Positions 26,655 through 35,841 of a stretch of DNA of 64,000 bases are shown here, piece by piece. This stretch comes from Nostoc sp. NIES-4103 (lineage in GTDB: Bacteria; Cyanobacteriota; Cyanobacteriia; Cyanobacteriales; Nostocaceae), in the NCBI RefSeq assembly GCF_002368335.1, contig NZ_AP018288.1:742607-806606 (forward strand), written 5' to 3'. The notes beneath the pieces are model-generated. The model did not search any database. It was not told where the DNA came from and saw only the letters and a list, made by a program, of their open reading frames with translations. The first letter of the stretch is position 1, and each line of letters starts with the position of its first letter. The position numbers were made by a program, and so were the translations under genes.

Positions 26655-28354
26655 ATATGAAAGCAATTACTTTCTTACTAAATACGCAGCAACCTATTCT
26701 TGCAACATCGCTTCAAGGCGACCCTAATAGCGATGTATCTCATGACTATATTTTAGGTAGCATGATTCGTGGGGCGTTGATTGGAAGCTATTTAAAACAG
26801 AATAATATCAAATACACAGATGATATTTTAGATAGTGAGCGTTTTCCAGATATCAAGCGATTATTTTTTGATGGTTCTAAGACTCGTTATTTAAATGCAT
26901 ATCCTGTTGATGCTAATAAAGAACGTACTTTACCTGTACCCCTTTCTTGGTATAAAAATAAAGGAGAAGAATTTTCAGAAGATAATGATAAATCTATCTA
27001 TGATTTCAGTAAAATTCTTATTGATGAGCGAGACGAATATTTATCCCCCAAGCTGTTAGAACATAAGTTTTGCACTGTTAGCGATTCTGATGTATTACTT
27101 TACCGAATTAAGCGACGAATTAACATCCACAACCAGCGCGATCGCAAACGTGGTAAAGGTACTGATAGTAATGGTTCGGTATTCAGCTACGATGCCATAG
27201 ATGCAGGACAAACCTTTCAAGCAGTAATACTATATGACTCAGAAAAAGACAAAAATATTATTGAGTCTTTACTCGAAACAAAAGACATTTGGTTAGGAGG
27301 TTCTCAAAGTGCAGGCTACGGACATACAAAAATTGAGCTAATTTCAAATCATAGTAATTGGTATGAAGTCGGAACTGACTTAAATACACGGCTCAGAAAT
27401 ACAGAATATCTAACAATTACACTTCTTAGCGATACAATTTTACGCAATGAATACGGACAATGTTTAGCAGAACCAGAAGTACTAAGTCAAGAACTTTCAA
27501 AATATTTAAATAAAGAGCTTGATTTTCAAGAAAATGGTATTTATGCCAACAGCTTAATGGTTGGAGGATTTAATCGTAAATGGGGACTACCTTTAGTACA
27601 AACACCAGCTTTTGCAGCAGGTAGCGTGTTTGTCTTCAGAAAATTTGAGATAGATTTAAAGCAACTACAAAAACTTGAAGAACAGGGAATTGGCGAACGT
27701 AGAATAGAAGGCTTTGGAAGAATTGTAGTTAATTGGTTAAATGGCCTTAATGACAAGTATCAAGTTAGGTTATCCAAACCAGAAAATTCTAAAAAACAAG
27801 CAAAAATTCAACTAGACTACCTAAGCTCAGATTCCATCAAAATAGCAGGAGATATCGCTGTCAAAATAGTTAGAAACAATTTGAATATTTTACTAACCAA
27901 GCAAGTTGGCGGAATACAAATAAATAAAGATGCAATTTCTAATAGCCAACTTTCACGGTTAATGATTGTCACTAGACAGGCTTTATCACAACTTGAAGCT
28001 GAACAAAATAAAACCGAATATCAGCGTAAAACAATAGAAGAACTAGTAGAAACCATCCAAAAATTATTGCAAAATTTACCTTATAACGCTCGTAGTCAAT
28101 TTGAACGTACTCGTTTAAATACAGGTCAAAGATTTGATGAGCAAATCAGTGAATGGCTGGAATCTCCTAAAAATTGGATTAATTCAGCTTGGTGTCATGA
28201 CGATCAAACTAGAAATTTAGTTAAAAATGGTCAACCATCCATAAAAGTTGCTAATGAAGAAAAAACTGTTGATGATTACTTAGCGTTAGAATATACACTT
28301 CGTTTAATTATGGGAATTACTAAAAAGATTATTAAGGAAAAGAACAATGATTGA
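26651..28354 (+). CDS. csx10: Csx10 (Cas5-type) RAMP with helical Cas11-like C-terminal part
   Basis: A 567-residue protein. The N-terminus (TQQPILATSLQGDPNS at 12-27, YILGSMIRGALIGSYL at 33-48) is the Csx10 signature; two glycine-rich RAMP loops follow, GGSQSAGYGH near 216-225 and RIEGFGRIVV at 351-360, giving two RRM folds as in Cas5, the crRNA 5'-tag cap. Residues from about 375 are predicted mostly helical (LSRLMIVTRQALSQLEAEQN, QRKTIEELVETIQKLLQNL, DDYLALEYTLRLIMGITKK) and may be a fused small subunit (Cas11). That domain call is inference from composition. Overlaps: 4 bp before, 8 bp after. Confidence 0.82.
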   Translation: MNMKAITFLLNTQQPILATSLQGDPNSDVSHDYILGSMIRGALIGSYLKQNNIKYTDDILDSERFPDIKRLFFDGSKTRYLNAYPVDANKERTLPVPLSWYKNKGEEFSEDNDKSIYDFSKILIDERDEYLSPKLLEHKFCTVSDSDVLLYRIKRRINIHNQRDRKRGKGTDSNGSVFSYDAIDAGQTFQAVILYDSEKDKNIIESLLETKDIWLGGSQSAGYGHTKIELISNHSNWYEVGTDLNTRLRNTEYLTITLLSDTILRNEYGQCLAEPEVLSQELSKYLNKELDFQENGIYANSLMVGGFNRKWGLPLVQTPAFAAGSVFVFRKFEIDLKQLQKLEEQGIGERRIEGFGRIVVNWLNGLNDKYQVRLSKPENSKKQAKIQLDYLSSDSIKIAGDIAVKIVRNNLNILLTKQVGGIQINKDAISNSQLSRLMIVTRQALSQLEAEQNKTEYQRKTIEELVETIQKLLQNLPYNARSQFERTRLNTGQRFDEQISEWLESPKNWINSAWCHDDQTRNLVKNGQPSIKVANEEKTVDDYLALEYTLRLIMGITKKIIKEKNND

Positions 28355-29900
28355 GGTGCGTCATACTTCAAATCGTCATATTGTGAAGCGAATTATTGTG
28401 CAGGGAACTCTGATTTTAGATACTCCTACATGTTTAGGTAGTGGTGATACAGATAGTTTAATTGACCTACCATTGCTACGAGATAGCATCAGCAACTATG
28501 CTTTGCTGACAGGTTCATCAATTGCAGGGGCATTGCGAAACTATGTACGAGAGTGTGATCAAGGATATAATGTAGCCGATTCCCGTCACGATTTAGCAAC
28601 TAAACTATTTGGTGATTTGTTTCTTTATCAAGATGAAGCAGAGAAATTAGAAAAGGAAAAATTGGAATTAAAAGCTCAAGATAATCAAAGCTTATTGATA
28701 ATCAATGATGCCATCAGTAGCAGTATCATCAAGGCTGAATTACGAGATGGAGTCAAAATTAATAGCGTCACTCGTACTGCTCAGAATAAAGCAAAATACG
28801 ATTTAGAATTATTAGAAGCTGGAACTCATTTTAAGCTGTGTTTTGAATTACTGTTAGAGAAAGGCAAAGAAGCTAATAATGCATTACTTCTGAATGCCTT
28901 AGCATTAGCCTTGCATGGATTGGAACCTAATAACGACATAAAAAGTGGTGAAATTTCTATCGGGATGAAAAAGCAGCGGGGTTTTGGTCGTTGTCATGTC
29001 AAAGAATGGCAAGTGTGGGAATTTGATATGAGCAACCCTAATGAACGTCTCCAATGGTTAACTATGGGTCGTAATTGGGCTAAATCTCATACAAAATCAC
29101 CAACTGTAAGTCAATCTATTGAAACAGCACTAAAGGTAAGATTAGAGAAAGGAAATAAACGCGATCGCCTAATTATAAACGCTACATTTACCCTCGCCAG
29201 TCCCCTGTTAATTCGTTCTGGTCAAGCTTCAATTGATAAAGCGCCTGATGTTGTGCATCTGAAATCTCATCGACCGCAGGAAAAAGCTGATCATAGCGAA
29301 TCAACTGAAGTGAGCGATCGCAACTTGGTTGCTGTACTTTCTGGCACAAGTTTAGCAGGTGTATTACGTCATCGTGCAGAAAGAATTGTTAATACTCTCG
29401 AAAAAGATACAAGCATCATTGATGAAATATTTGGTACAGATTTCACCAATGATAGAAGCAAACAAGCAAAAGCTAGCCGCTTAATTGTACATGAAAGCAT
29501 CATCAAAAATACAGCCGATTTAGTACAAAATCGCATTGCCATAGACCGCTTTACAGGAGGAGCATATCACGGCGCTTTATTCAGCGAACAACCAATTTTC
29601 GGCAGTAACGAAACAGAATTGAACATAGAACTAGAGTTACGTCAACCAAAAAATTATGAAATAGGGTTAATTTTGCTGTTAATTAAAGACTTGTGGACAG
29701 GAGATTTACCTGTGGGTGGAACAAGTAGTATTGGACGAGGAAGATTGCAGGGAAAGAAAGCAGAAATCACCCTCTATGATTCACAGGATAATACAACCTG
29801 GACAATTTCTCAATATTCAAAAGATGAGCCTTTAATTATCAATGATGCTCATTCATTAGAAAAATTTGTCACCGCTTTATATGAGGAGGTAACTGCTTGA
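28347..29900 (+). CDS. Double Cas7 RAMP (Cas7-2x)
   Basis: A 517-residue protein containing two RAMP units in tandem. Unit 1: TLILDTPTCLGSGDTDSLID (21-40) with candidate catalytic acids D34, D36, D40; GSSIAGALRNYV at 56-67; glycine loop RGFGR at 211-215. Unit 2, from about 272: TFTLASPLLIRSGQASIDKAPD; GTSLAGVLRHRAE at 333-345; glycine loop GGTSSIGRGR at 457-466. Each unit should bind one 6-nt segment of crRNA, so this gene provides two backbone positions. Organisation agrees with the Cas7-2x subunit of type III-Dv. Confidence 0.87.
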   Translation: MIEVRHTSNRHIVKRIIVQGTLILDTPTCLGSGDTDSLIDLPLLRDSISNYALLTGSSIAGALRNYVRECDQGYNVADSRHDLATKLFGDLFLYQDEAEKLEKEKLELKAQDNQSLLIINDAISSSIIKAELRDGVKINSVTRTAQNKAKYDLELLEAGTHFKLCFELLLEKGKEANNALLLNALALALHGLEPNNDIKSGEISIGMKKQRGFGRCHVKEWQVWEFDMSNPNERLQWLTMGRNWAKSHTKSPTVSQSIETALKVRLEKGNKRDRLIINATFTLASPLLIRSGQASIDKAPDVVHLKSHRPQEKADHSESTEVSDRNLVAVLSGTSLAGVLRHRAERIVNTLEKDTSIIDEIFGTDFTNDRSKQAKASRLIVHESIIKNTADLVQNRIAIDRFTGGAYHGALFSEQPIFGSNETELNIELELRQPKNYEIGLILLLIKDLWTGDLPVGGTSSIGRGRLQGKKAEITLYDSQDNTTWTISQYSKDEPLIINDAHSLEKFVTALYEEVTA

Positions 29901-30481
29901 ATAAACCATTATGTAAGCCTTTAGAAATTTCAGCCAATTTAGACCTTTATCAATGGTTAAAAGAACAGGCTGAAAAATACAAATTAAAATACTTATTAGC
30001 ACACGCCGAAGATGGTGTTATTTGGGGTGAATTCCGAAATGGTGAGTTAGTAACTGCACATGACGCATTTTCTCAATCACCTCAGTTACGTTCTTGTACC
30101 CTACAACAATGCCGTATTTTTGGTGCAAATGTAGAAATTATGCTTTGGCAAACTTATGAAGGTTTTAAAGCTCGTATTATTCAGGATGACCAAAGCACAG
30201 AATTTATTCCCGAACATCAAATACTTTGGGGAACAAAAGTAGAAGAAGTTAACAATGGCTTTACTTTAGTAACTGATGGTCAGCAGGGTTTGCATCATGC
30301 TGTACCTTTAACTGGAATTGAATTTGACAGTAATCAAAAATTATATCGTCCGTTACGTTTAATTGTTCGTCACTATATCGATGATAAACAACAATCAGGT
30401 TTAGCTCGTATTTATCTCAGTCGTTTGGTTAATCTTACTACGGAAAAGGAATTAACTCATGCTGCCAAGACACATTCATAG
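29897..30481 (+). CDS. csx19: Csx19 (TIGR03984-type) type III-D subunit
   Basis: A 194-residue protein, no membrane span, no RAMP loop. The pattern (LKYLLAHAEDGVIWGEFRNGELVTAHD, LQQCRIFGANVEIMLWQT, IPEHQILWGTKVEE, RLIVRHYIDDKQQSGLARIYLSRL) fits TIGR03984/Csx19, an accessory component of type III-D complexes whose detailed role is not settled. It starts with TTG, supported by an excellent GAGGAGGT ribosome site 8 bases upstream, and overlaps the preceding gene by 4 bp and the next by 23 bp. Confidence 0.8.
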   Translation: MNKPLCKPLEISANLDLYQWLKEQAEKYKLKYLLAHAEDGVIWGEFRNGELVTAHDAFSQSPQLRSCTLQQCRIFGANVEIMLWQTYEGFKARIIQDDQSTEFIPEHQILWGTKVEEVNNGFTLVTDGQQGLHHAVPLTGIEFDSNQKLYRPLRLIVRHYIDDKQQSGLARIYLSRLVNLTTEKELTHAAKTHS

Positions 30482-32702
30482 TGTTCCAGAACCAAAAAAT
30501 AATGAACATAAAGCTCATGCTCCTTATAACTTTGTAGAGTTACCAAATGATATTATTAAGATCGAGCCTGAAACTTTACCTCAGAAAAATTGCTACTATT
30601 CCCAATCTGATAATCGATATACTGGAAAAATTAAATGCACTCTTACCACTAAATCACCTCTTTATACCCGTTTTGGTTTGATACCTGAAGATTTCATTAA
30701 ATTTATTGACAAGCATGATGAAAATTTGAAACCAGAAGAACATCTAGAAAAACTGAGAAAACTTGCTAATTTCTTTTGTCATCCTGACAACAAACGGCCT
30801 ATAATTTCGGGTAGTAGTTTGCGAGGAATGCTACGTACTCTTGTAGAAATTATCAGCTTTAGCAAAATTGAACGAGTATCAGACCAGCACCACTTTTTCT
30901 TTCGTGCAGTTGCAGCAAAAAAAGAAGATCCATTAGGAATACAATATAAAGAGCTACCAAAGAAGGTAAAAGCTGGTTACTTAATTAGTGAAGGCACTAG
31001 TTGGTATATCCAACCATCTAAAACTATTGAAAAGTCACCATTTATATGGGTTAAGGAACGAGATTTATCAAGAATTAGTACTTTAATTAGAATGGATAAA
31101 CCCAATTATCGTCCCCAGTATATAAGCGTTAGTTTTGGAGATACATTTTTTACATCCCTAAGAAGGTTTACAAAACTTGTTAGTCCTAACCAGAATTTAT
31201 ATACCAACAGAGGGATGCTTGTTACTAGTGGTAATATGCTGGAATCTTCTGATAATCCTGAAAATCTATATCGCAAAAATCACTGCATTGTTCCAGAAGT
31301 TAATAGTAATGCAAATCGCCTAAAAATCAGTGATACTGCAATTTTAGACTATCGTAGTTCGTTAACTGACTTTCAAAAGCAAGAACCTTTTGATAAAGAT
31401 TTAGGAGTCTTAAAGAAAGGACGACCAGTTTTTTATTGCGAACCTTTAGATGGACAAACAGAAGTAACATTATTTGGTCACTGTCCAAATTTTCGTATTC
31501 CTTATTTTCCTAGTCGAGACGGTAAAGCGGCTTCAGCAGTGGAATTTATTCCTAAAAGTATTGGTAAATCTGACAAACTTGATCTAAGTGATGCTATATT
31601 TGGTTTTGTTAGAGATAGAGATAAAGACACACCTAAAAAGTCTGATACAAAAACATTTGAGGCTCTTGCTGGTCGAGTGTTTATTGAGGATGCTATTTGT
31701 GATAAAACCTTGAGTGACGATATCTGGTTAACTGGTAATGTTGATGAAATAGTTACAGCAAAAATTCTTTCTACACCCAAACCTACAACCTTTCAACATT
31801 ACTTAGTTCAAACAAGTTCAGAAAATAGTCAGCTTAAACATTATGCTAGCCAGCCACCAACAGAAAACGATTCAGGAAATACTGTGATTCGTGGTCATAA
31901 ACTTTACTGGCATAAACGAAATGTCAAGCGTGAAGATATAGAAGAAACTGACCACAATGAAATTTCCAAAGCCCGATCGCAGTATACGGAAATAAAACCT
32001 ATTAAAGAAGGTGTTATCTTTAACTTCAATATCCACTTTGAAAACTTAAACAACGTGGAACTGGGTGCTTTACTGTGGATACTTAACAAGGCTCAAGATG
32101 ACCAATATTGCCTGTCATTAGGTATGGGTAAACCTTTAGGAATGGGTGCAATAAAAATTACTCATCAGCTACAGCTAAGCGATCGCTCTTCACGTTACTC
32201 AAGATTATTTAATCATAATCAATGGTTAACTGGAGAAGAAGACCAAACTGATATTGTCTCAAAACACGCTGATTGTGTACAAGCTTTTGAAGATTATGTC
32301 CTGAATAATATCCACGATGATGACCATCCACAAGGATGCAAAGCAAAAAATTTAGAAGAATTACCTCGTATCCAAATGCTGTTGGCAATGCTGCGTTGGG
32401 ATGTTACTCCTAAAAAAGACGAAACTCGGTATATGACAATTAAGCCTAATAATGAATATACAGAGCGTCCTGTATTACCAACTCCGTTACAAATATTTAA
32501 AGAGTACGACGAAAAGTTTACAGATAACCGCAGGTTTCCCCCTCAGTCAGTAGCATCATCTCAGGTCACTGAAAAGTCAAAGAAGAATATTAAAGACTCT
32601 CAGCAAAATACAAAAAGAGGTAATTCAGGAGATAGAAATAATTACAATGCTGCAACAGCTAGACCTACAAAGCCACCAAAGCCACCAAAGCCAAAAAAAT
32701 GA
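30459..32702 (+). CDS. Large RAMP protein, TIGR03986-type (Cas7 with insertion)
   Basis: A 747-residue protein. N-terminal HAPYNFVELPNDII (about 20-33) is the family hallmark; then a RAMP core with TLTTKSPLYTRFG (61-73), GSSLRGMLRTLVEI at 118-131 and, far away, the glycine loop GMGKPLGMGA at 555-564. The roughly 400 residues between are a large insertion, as in the Cas7-insertion subunit of III-Dv. The C-terminus is a Lys/Pro-rich tail (KPPKPPKPKK). Probably the head-side backbone subunit. It is the last gene of the operon; no cas6 or array follows. Confidence 0.84.
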   Translation: MLPRHIHSVPEPKNNEHKAHAPYNFVELPNDIIKIEPETLPQKNCYYSQSDNRYTGKIKCTLTTKSPLYTRFGLIPEDFIKFIDKHDENLKPEEHLEKLRKLANFFCHPDNKRPIISGSSLRGMLRTLVEIISFSKIERVSDQHHFFFRAVAAKKEDPLGIQYKELPKKVKAGYLISEGTSWYIQPSKTIEKSPFIWVKERDLSRISTLIRMDKPNYRPQYISVSFGDTFFTSLRRFTKLVSPNQNLYTNRGMLVTSGNMLESSDNPENLYRKNHCIVPEVNSNANRLKISDTAILDYRSSLTDFQKQEPFDKDLGVLKKGRPVFYCEPLDGQTEVTLFGHCPNFRIPYFPSRDGKAASAVEFIPKSIGKSDKLDLSDAIFGFVRDRDKDTPKKSDTKTFEALAGRVFIEDAICDKTLSDDIWLTGNVDEIVTAKILSTPKPTTFQHYLVQTSSENSQLKHYASQPPTENDSGNTVIRGHKLYWHKRNVKREDIEETDHNEISKARSQYTEIKPIKEGVIFNFNIHFENLNNVELGALLWILNKAQDDQYCLSLGMGKPLGMGAIKITHQLQLSDRSSRYSRLFNHNQWLTGEEDQTDIVSKHADCVQAFEDYVLNNIHDDDHPQGCKAKNLEELPRIQMLLAMLRWDVTPKKDETRYMTIKPNNEYTERPVLPTPLQIFKEYDEKFTDNRRFPPQSVASSQVTEKSKKNIKDSQQNTKRGNSGDRNNYNAATARPTKPPKPPKPKK

Positions 32703-32769
32703 AGTTTAAAGTGTGCGATCGCTACTTTTGTCAGTTTAATCAAAAACTAACTGCGATCGCAATTCATTT

Positions 32770-33837
32770 TTATCCCAGCTGAAACACATCAGCTAGCACA
32801 CTCCTATCATCCACCAGCCTAGCCTTTGCCGGAGAGTCATAAACAACTAACAGCGAAGGTTCTCCAATAACATCCTCAAATAAAGTCATGCCTTCAGCAT
32901 GATCATCTCGATTTCCATAAGGAATTTCTTGTATAATCTCTGGATTGTTCAGCACATTTTCTGGCAAATGCGCACCATTTTTTAAGCGATAAACTTGCAC
33001 AGGCCCATCTAAATCCATTGTTGGGCCAGCTAAAATCAATAAATCTTCACCTTGCACGAGCAAATCCCGAATTCCTAACCCATTTAGCCAGATAAAATGC
33101 TTTTTATATCCTTTATTCTCTTCTCCAATTTTTCGCAATTTCATCAAACCTGGCTTAGAATCTTCCAACTCTATTTCCAAAATCATAGCCCAACCCCGAA
33201 CAACAGGGCCGCGTAAACCCAGAAAAATTGAATTTTGATTAACAGCTAACCCTTCAATATCAAAGCCATTGTCTTTTCCCGGAATCGCTGCTTTAATAAA
33301 TGAACTTAAATGTGGATCATTCGCTAAAGCTTCCATGAGCAAGTTTCCTTGATTTGTCACCTCTAGTTTCGCAGCACTCAACTGGACATCTGGATTTTGA
33401 GGGTGTGGACAAGACGAGAATAACTTGCCATTTACAAGGGGAATTCTTCCTAAAATGTAGCGATTGAGTTCTGATTCAATCTTGGCTAGCCTGAGAATAT
33501 TTTTTTTATCATTATTGTCAGGCTTGGGTTTCTTCCGCTTATAGCTATGAGAACCTATTAGCCATAAATAATAATCAGCATAAGCCAATCCTTCAATATC
33601 AATTTCTTCATCTTCTGGTGCAGGTAAACTAATAAATTCTGCCACCCGAAATTGTTGATGATCTGTAAATTTATCACTATCAACTAAAGAAAGACGTTCA
33701 ATCGTTGAGGTTTCATCTGAACCTAACCATAAATGGCTATCTGGAGTTAATAGCAAACCTGAAAGGTTTTCCCTATGTTCTTTAAAGCTATCACCAAACG
33801 TTAAGGTAACTTGATGGAGTAAATGCGAATTTGACAT
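32770..33837 (-). CDS. DUF3616 protein (beta-propeller-like)
   Basis: A 355-residue protein with repeated strands and the motifs NLSGLLLTPDSHLWLGSDE (24-42), IDIEGLAYADYYLWLIGSHS (about 78-97), FDIEGLAVNQNSIFLGLRGP and DDHAEGMTLFED. The recurrent D-I-E-G-L-A phrase is typical of the DUF3616 family and suggests a beta-propeller, possibly phytase- or esterase-like, with no confirmed reaction. No signal peptide is seen. It converges on the CRISPR operon with only about 70 bp between, where two HIP1 sites lie; no terminator is obvious. Confidence 0.75.
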   Translation of the reverse strand: MSNSHLLHQVTLTFGDSFKEHRENLSGLLLTPDSHLWLGSDETSTIERLSLVDSDKFTDHQQFRVAEFISLPAPEDEEIDIEGLAYADYYLWLIGSHSYKRKKPKPDNNDKKNILRLAKIESELNRYILGRIPLVNGKLFSSCPHPQNPDVQLSAAKLEVTNQGNLLMEALANDPHLSSFIKAAIPGKDNGFDIEGLAVNQNSIFLGLRGPVVRGWAMILEIELEDSKPGLMKLRKIGEENKGYKKHFIWLNGLGIRDLLVQGEDLLILAGPTMDLDGPVQVYRLKNGAHLPENVLNNPEIIQEIPYGNRDDHAEGMTLFEDVIGEPSLLVVYDSPAKARLVDDRSVLADVFQLG

Positions 33838-34133
33838 TTTAGCTAATCTCTCAGGTTTAAAAGTTGTTAATCCTGCTATCTTAGTGTGTCATCTAATACT
33901 TGGCAATAGACACTCATTTAACAACCTAACCAAAATATAAATCTGCAAGGCAAATAAACAACCTTAACCTATCCTAGCACTTATATATTGGCATAAATAT
34001 ATCAAGTACCAATGGTAATAAGAATACTTATGCCTGAAGATTTATATGAAAAATAAATATCAAAAGATAGATGGAAATTTTTAACTAATGCTATTATGCA
34101 AGAACTTGATTAAGTAGTTTATTGCTATTAATT
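33838..34133. other. Divergent intergenic region, DUF3616 and CHAD genes
   Basis: Almost 300 bp of AT-rich DNA containing both promoters. No individual element can be supported. Confidence 0.35.
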
Positions 34134-35102
34134 ATGAAATTAGCTACAGAACCAACTGTCAAAACTTTAGGAGACTACGCTTACCAAGCGATTCAAAAAC
34201 ACTTTAAGAAAACCTTGAAGTGGGAAAAATCTGTTAAGAAAGATGAAGACCCAGAAGCACTACACCAAATGCGAGTAGGGATGCGTCGCCTACGTACAGC
34301 CACAAGTAGGTTTGAAATCGCAATCAAGTTGTCCAAGCCAGCCAGTGATAAAAATATCGGTAAAATTGCTCGTCGCCTTGGTAATCTCCGAGACTTAGAT
34401 GTCCTCAAAGAAACTTTAGAAACACTTTATCAACCACATTTACCTCGCAAAGAACAGGAAACTCTGCAAACAGCTTTTGATGCTTTAGCTAAACAACGTA
34501 AACAGGATTTCTCCAATGTAGAGGCAACTTTAAAAGATGAAGCTTATAAATCTTTAAAACATGCATTAGAAGATTGGTTGGAAAAACCCAGCTATCAACC
34601 CTTAGCATCTCTACAAATTCAGCAGGTGCTACCAGATTTACTATTACCTGAAGTCAGCCGTTTTTTACTACATCCAGGTTGGCTAGTTGGCACTAAAGTT
34701 GTAGATTCAGAGTTAATAGTCATCACTGACTGGAAAGCAGAAAAGCTAGAACAACAATTGGCAACTCAAGGCGAAACTATTCATAATTTACGGAAACAAG
34801 CTAAACGCGTGCGTTACCAGATGGAGTTATTTACTGACTTATATGGAGAGTCTTACGCTGCTTATATTGCAGAAGTGAAAAGTATCCAAGACATTTTAGG
34901 TACTATTCAAGATAGCGTAGTTATGGCTGAGTGGCTTGTGGATATCTTCAAGTCAGAAATTCACACAAAATTACCAACACTTGCTAGTTTATTAGCACAA
35001 AATCGTTTCAAATCGTGGCAACAGTGGCAACCTTTGCAGGAGAGGTATTTGAAAGCTGAAAACAAACATAGCTTCCATTTAACAATACTGCATCCAAGTT
35101 AA
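34134..35102 (+). CDS. CHAD-domain protein
   Basis: A 322-residue helical CHAD protein; such domains bind inorganic polyphosphate through conserved histidines and basic residues. Seen here: EALHQMRVGMRRLRTATSRFE (about 43-63), KIARRLGNLRDLDVLKE, and HNLRKQAKRVRYQMELFTDLYG with the second RxxKRxRY half. Length is that of a full two-half CHAD domain. A role in polyphosphate granule storage is likely. The frame opens at a TTG at 34122, but ATG 34134 is preferred. No adenylate-type CYTH partner is nearby. Confidence 0.87.
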   Translation: MKLATEPTVKTLGDYAYQAIQKHFKKTLKWEKSVKKDEDPEALHQMRVGMRRLRTATSRFEIAIKLSKPASDKNIGKIARRLGNLRDLDVLKETLETLYQPHLPRKEQETLQTAFDALAKQRKQDFSNVEATLKDEAYKSLKHALEDWLEKPSYQPLASLQIQQVLPDLLLPEVSRFLLHPGWLVGTKVVDSELIVITDWKAEKLEQQLATQGETIHNLRKQAKRVRYQMELFTDLYGESYAAYIAEVKSIQDILGTIQDSVVMAEWLVDIFKSEIHTKLPTLASLLAQNRFKSWQQWQPLQERYLKAENKHSFHLTILHPS

Positions 35103-35187
35103 GGAAGTGTTCTTATTTGCACCTTTGCGTGAGACAAGAAAATCTGATGAATTAGCCTGAAAATAGCTACATTTAGTAAAGTTCAAA

Positions 35188-35841
35188 TTAGCGGTGAGTA
35201 GACAAACTAATAGGAGCTTCAAGGGATAATACATAAACACTACTTTGGGGAATCTGTACAATACGAGTATTTTCTGGGGAGCGCAAGCCGGCAATCAATC
35301 CTACAGCGCTTCCTAGCATTGCTCCTCTGTCAAACTGATCCGGATCGCCTTGGCTCAAAAAGCCTAACGTACTGCCACCAATTCTGCCCCAAACAGAACC
35401 ATTTTCCACAGCTTTGTCATTAGCTCGTTTATGAGTAATGGTAGTGCCTGGAATTACTTGACTCGATGCTTGAATCGAGACAATTCGACCATTAATTACC
35501 AAAGACTGCGCTACAATTTTGGCACCTCCATCTTTTGGTTTAAGAACAATTGTTACAGGAGTATTTTCAGGCGCTATGGTGTTACCTTGAGCATCTTTAA
35601 TCGGATTAGCTAAAGGAACTGTAAGGGGATAATCCTTTTTTTGACCAACATCTACGGTAACAGGTGCCGGAAATGAGATGATAATAGCTGTATCTTGAGG
35701 AATGCTAATCTCTTCATTAACTGTTTGGGACTGAGGTTGCACGGTAGGTTGAGTAGTAACTGGTTGAGCATTAGCTGACATTACAAATGAACCCAACAAA
35801 GACATAGAACAGGCAAGACTCAACAACATTTGCGTTTTCAT
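35188..35841 (-). CDS. Secreted hypothetical protein
   Basis: A 217-residue exported protein: signal peptide 1-25 ending SANA before QPVTTQ, then a Gln/Thr/Pro linker and a beta-rich domain (IPQDTAIIISFPAPVTVDVG, YPLTVPLANPIKDAQGN, TPVTIVLKPKDGGAKIVAQSL, NGRIVSIQASSQVIPGTT), cut by a short hydrophobic glycine-rich segment (MLGSAVGLIAGL) near 180, and ending SSVYVLSLEAPISL. The strand pattern resembles the TrbI/VirB10-like barrel found in other proteins, but no such gene set is nearby. Function unknown. Confidence 0.7.
   Translation of the reverse strand: MKTQMLLSLACSMSLLGSFVMSANAQPVTTQPTVQPQSQTVNEEISIPQDTAIIISFPAPVTVDVGQKKDYPLTVPLANPIKDAQGNTIAPENTPVTIVLKPKDGGAKIVAQSLVINGRIVSIQASSQVIPGTTITHKRANDKAVENGSVWGRIGGSTLGFLSQGDPDQFDRGAMLGSAVGLIAGLRSPENTRIVQIPQSSVYVLSLEAPISLSTHR

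Noticed and set aside
32703..32769. CRISPR repeat at the end of the effector operon
   Set aside because: The symmetrical look comes from two HIP1 GCGATCGC octamers; there is no repeated unit.
35188..35841. Conjugation protein (TrbI/VirB10)
   Set aside because: Only a loose strand-pattern similarity, with no other transfer genes in the window.
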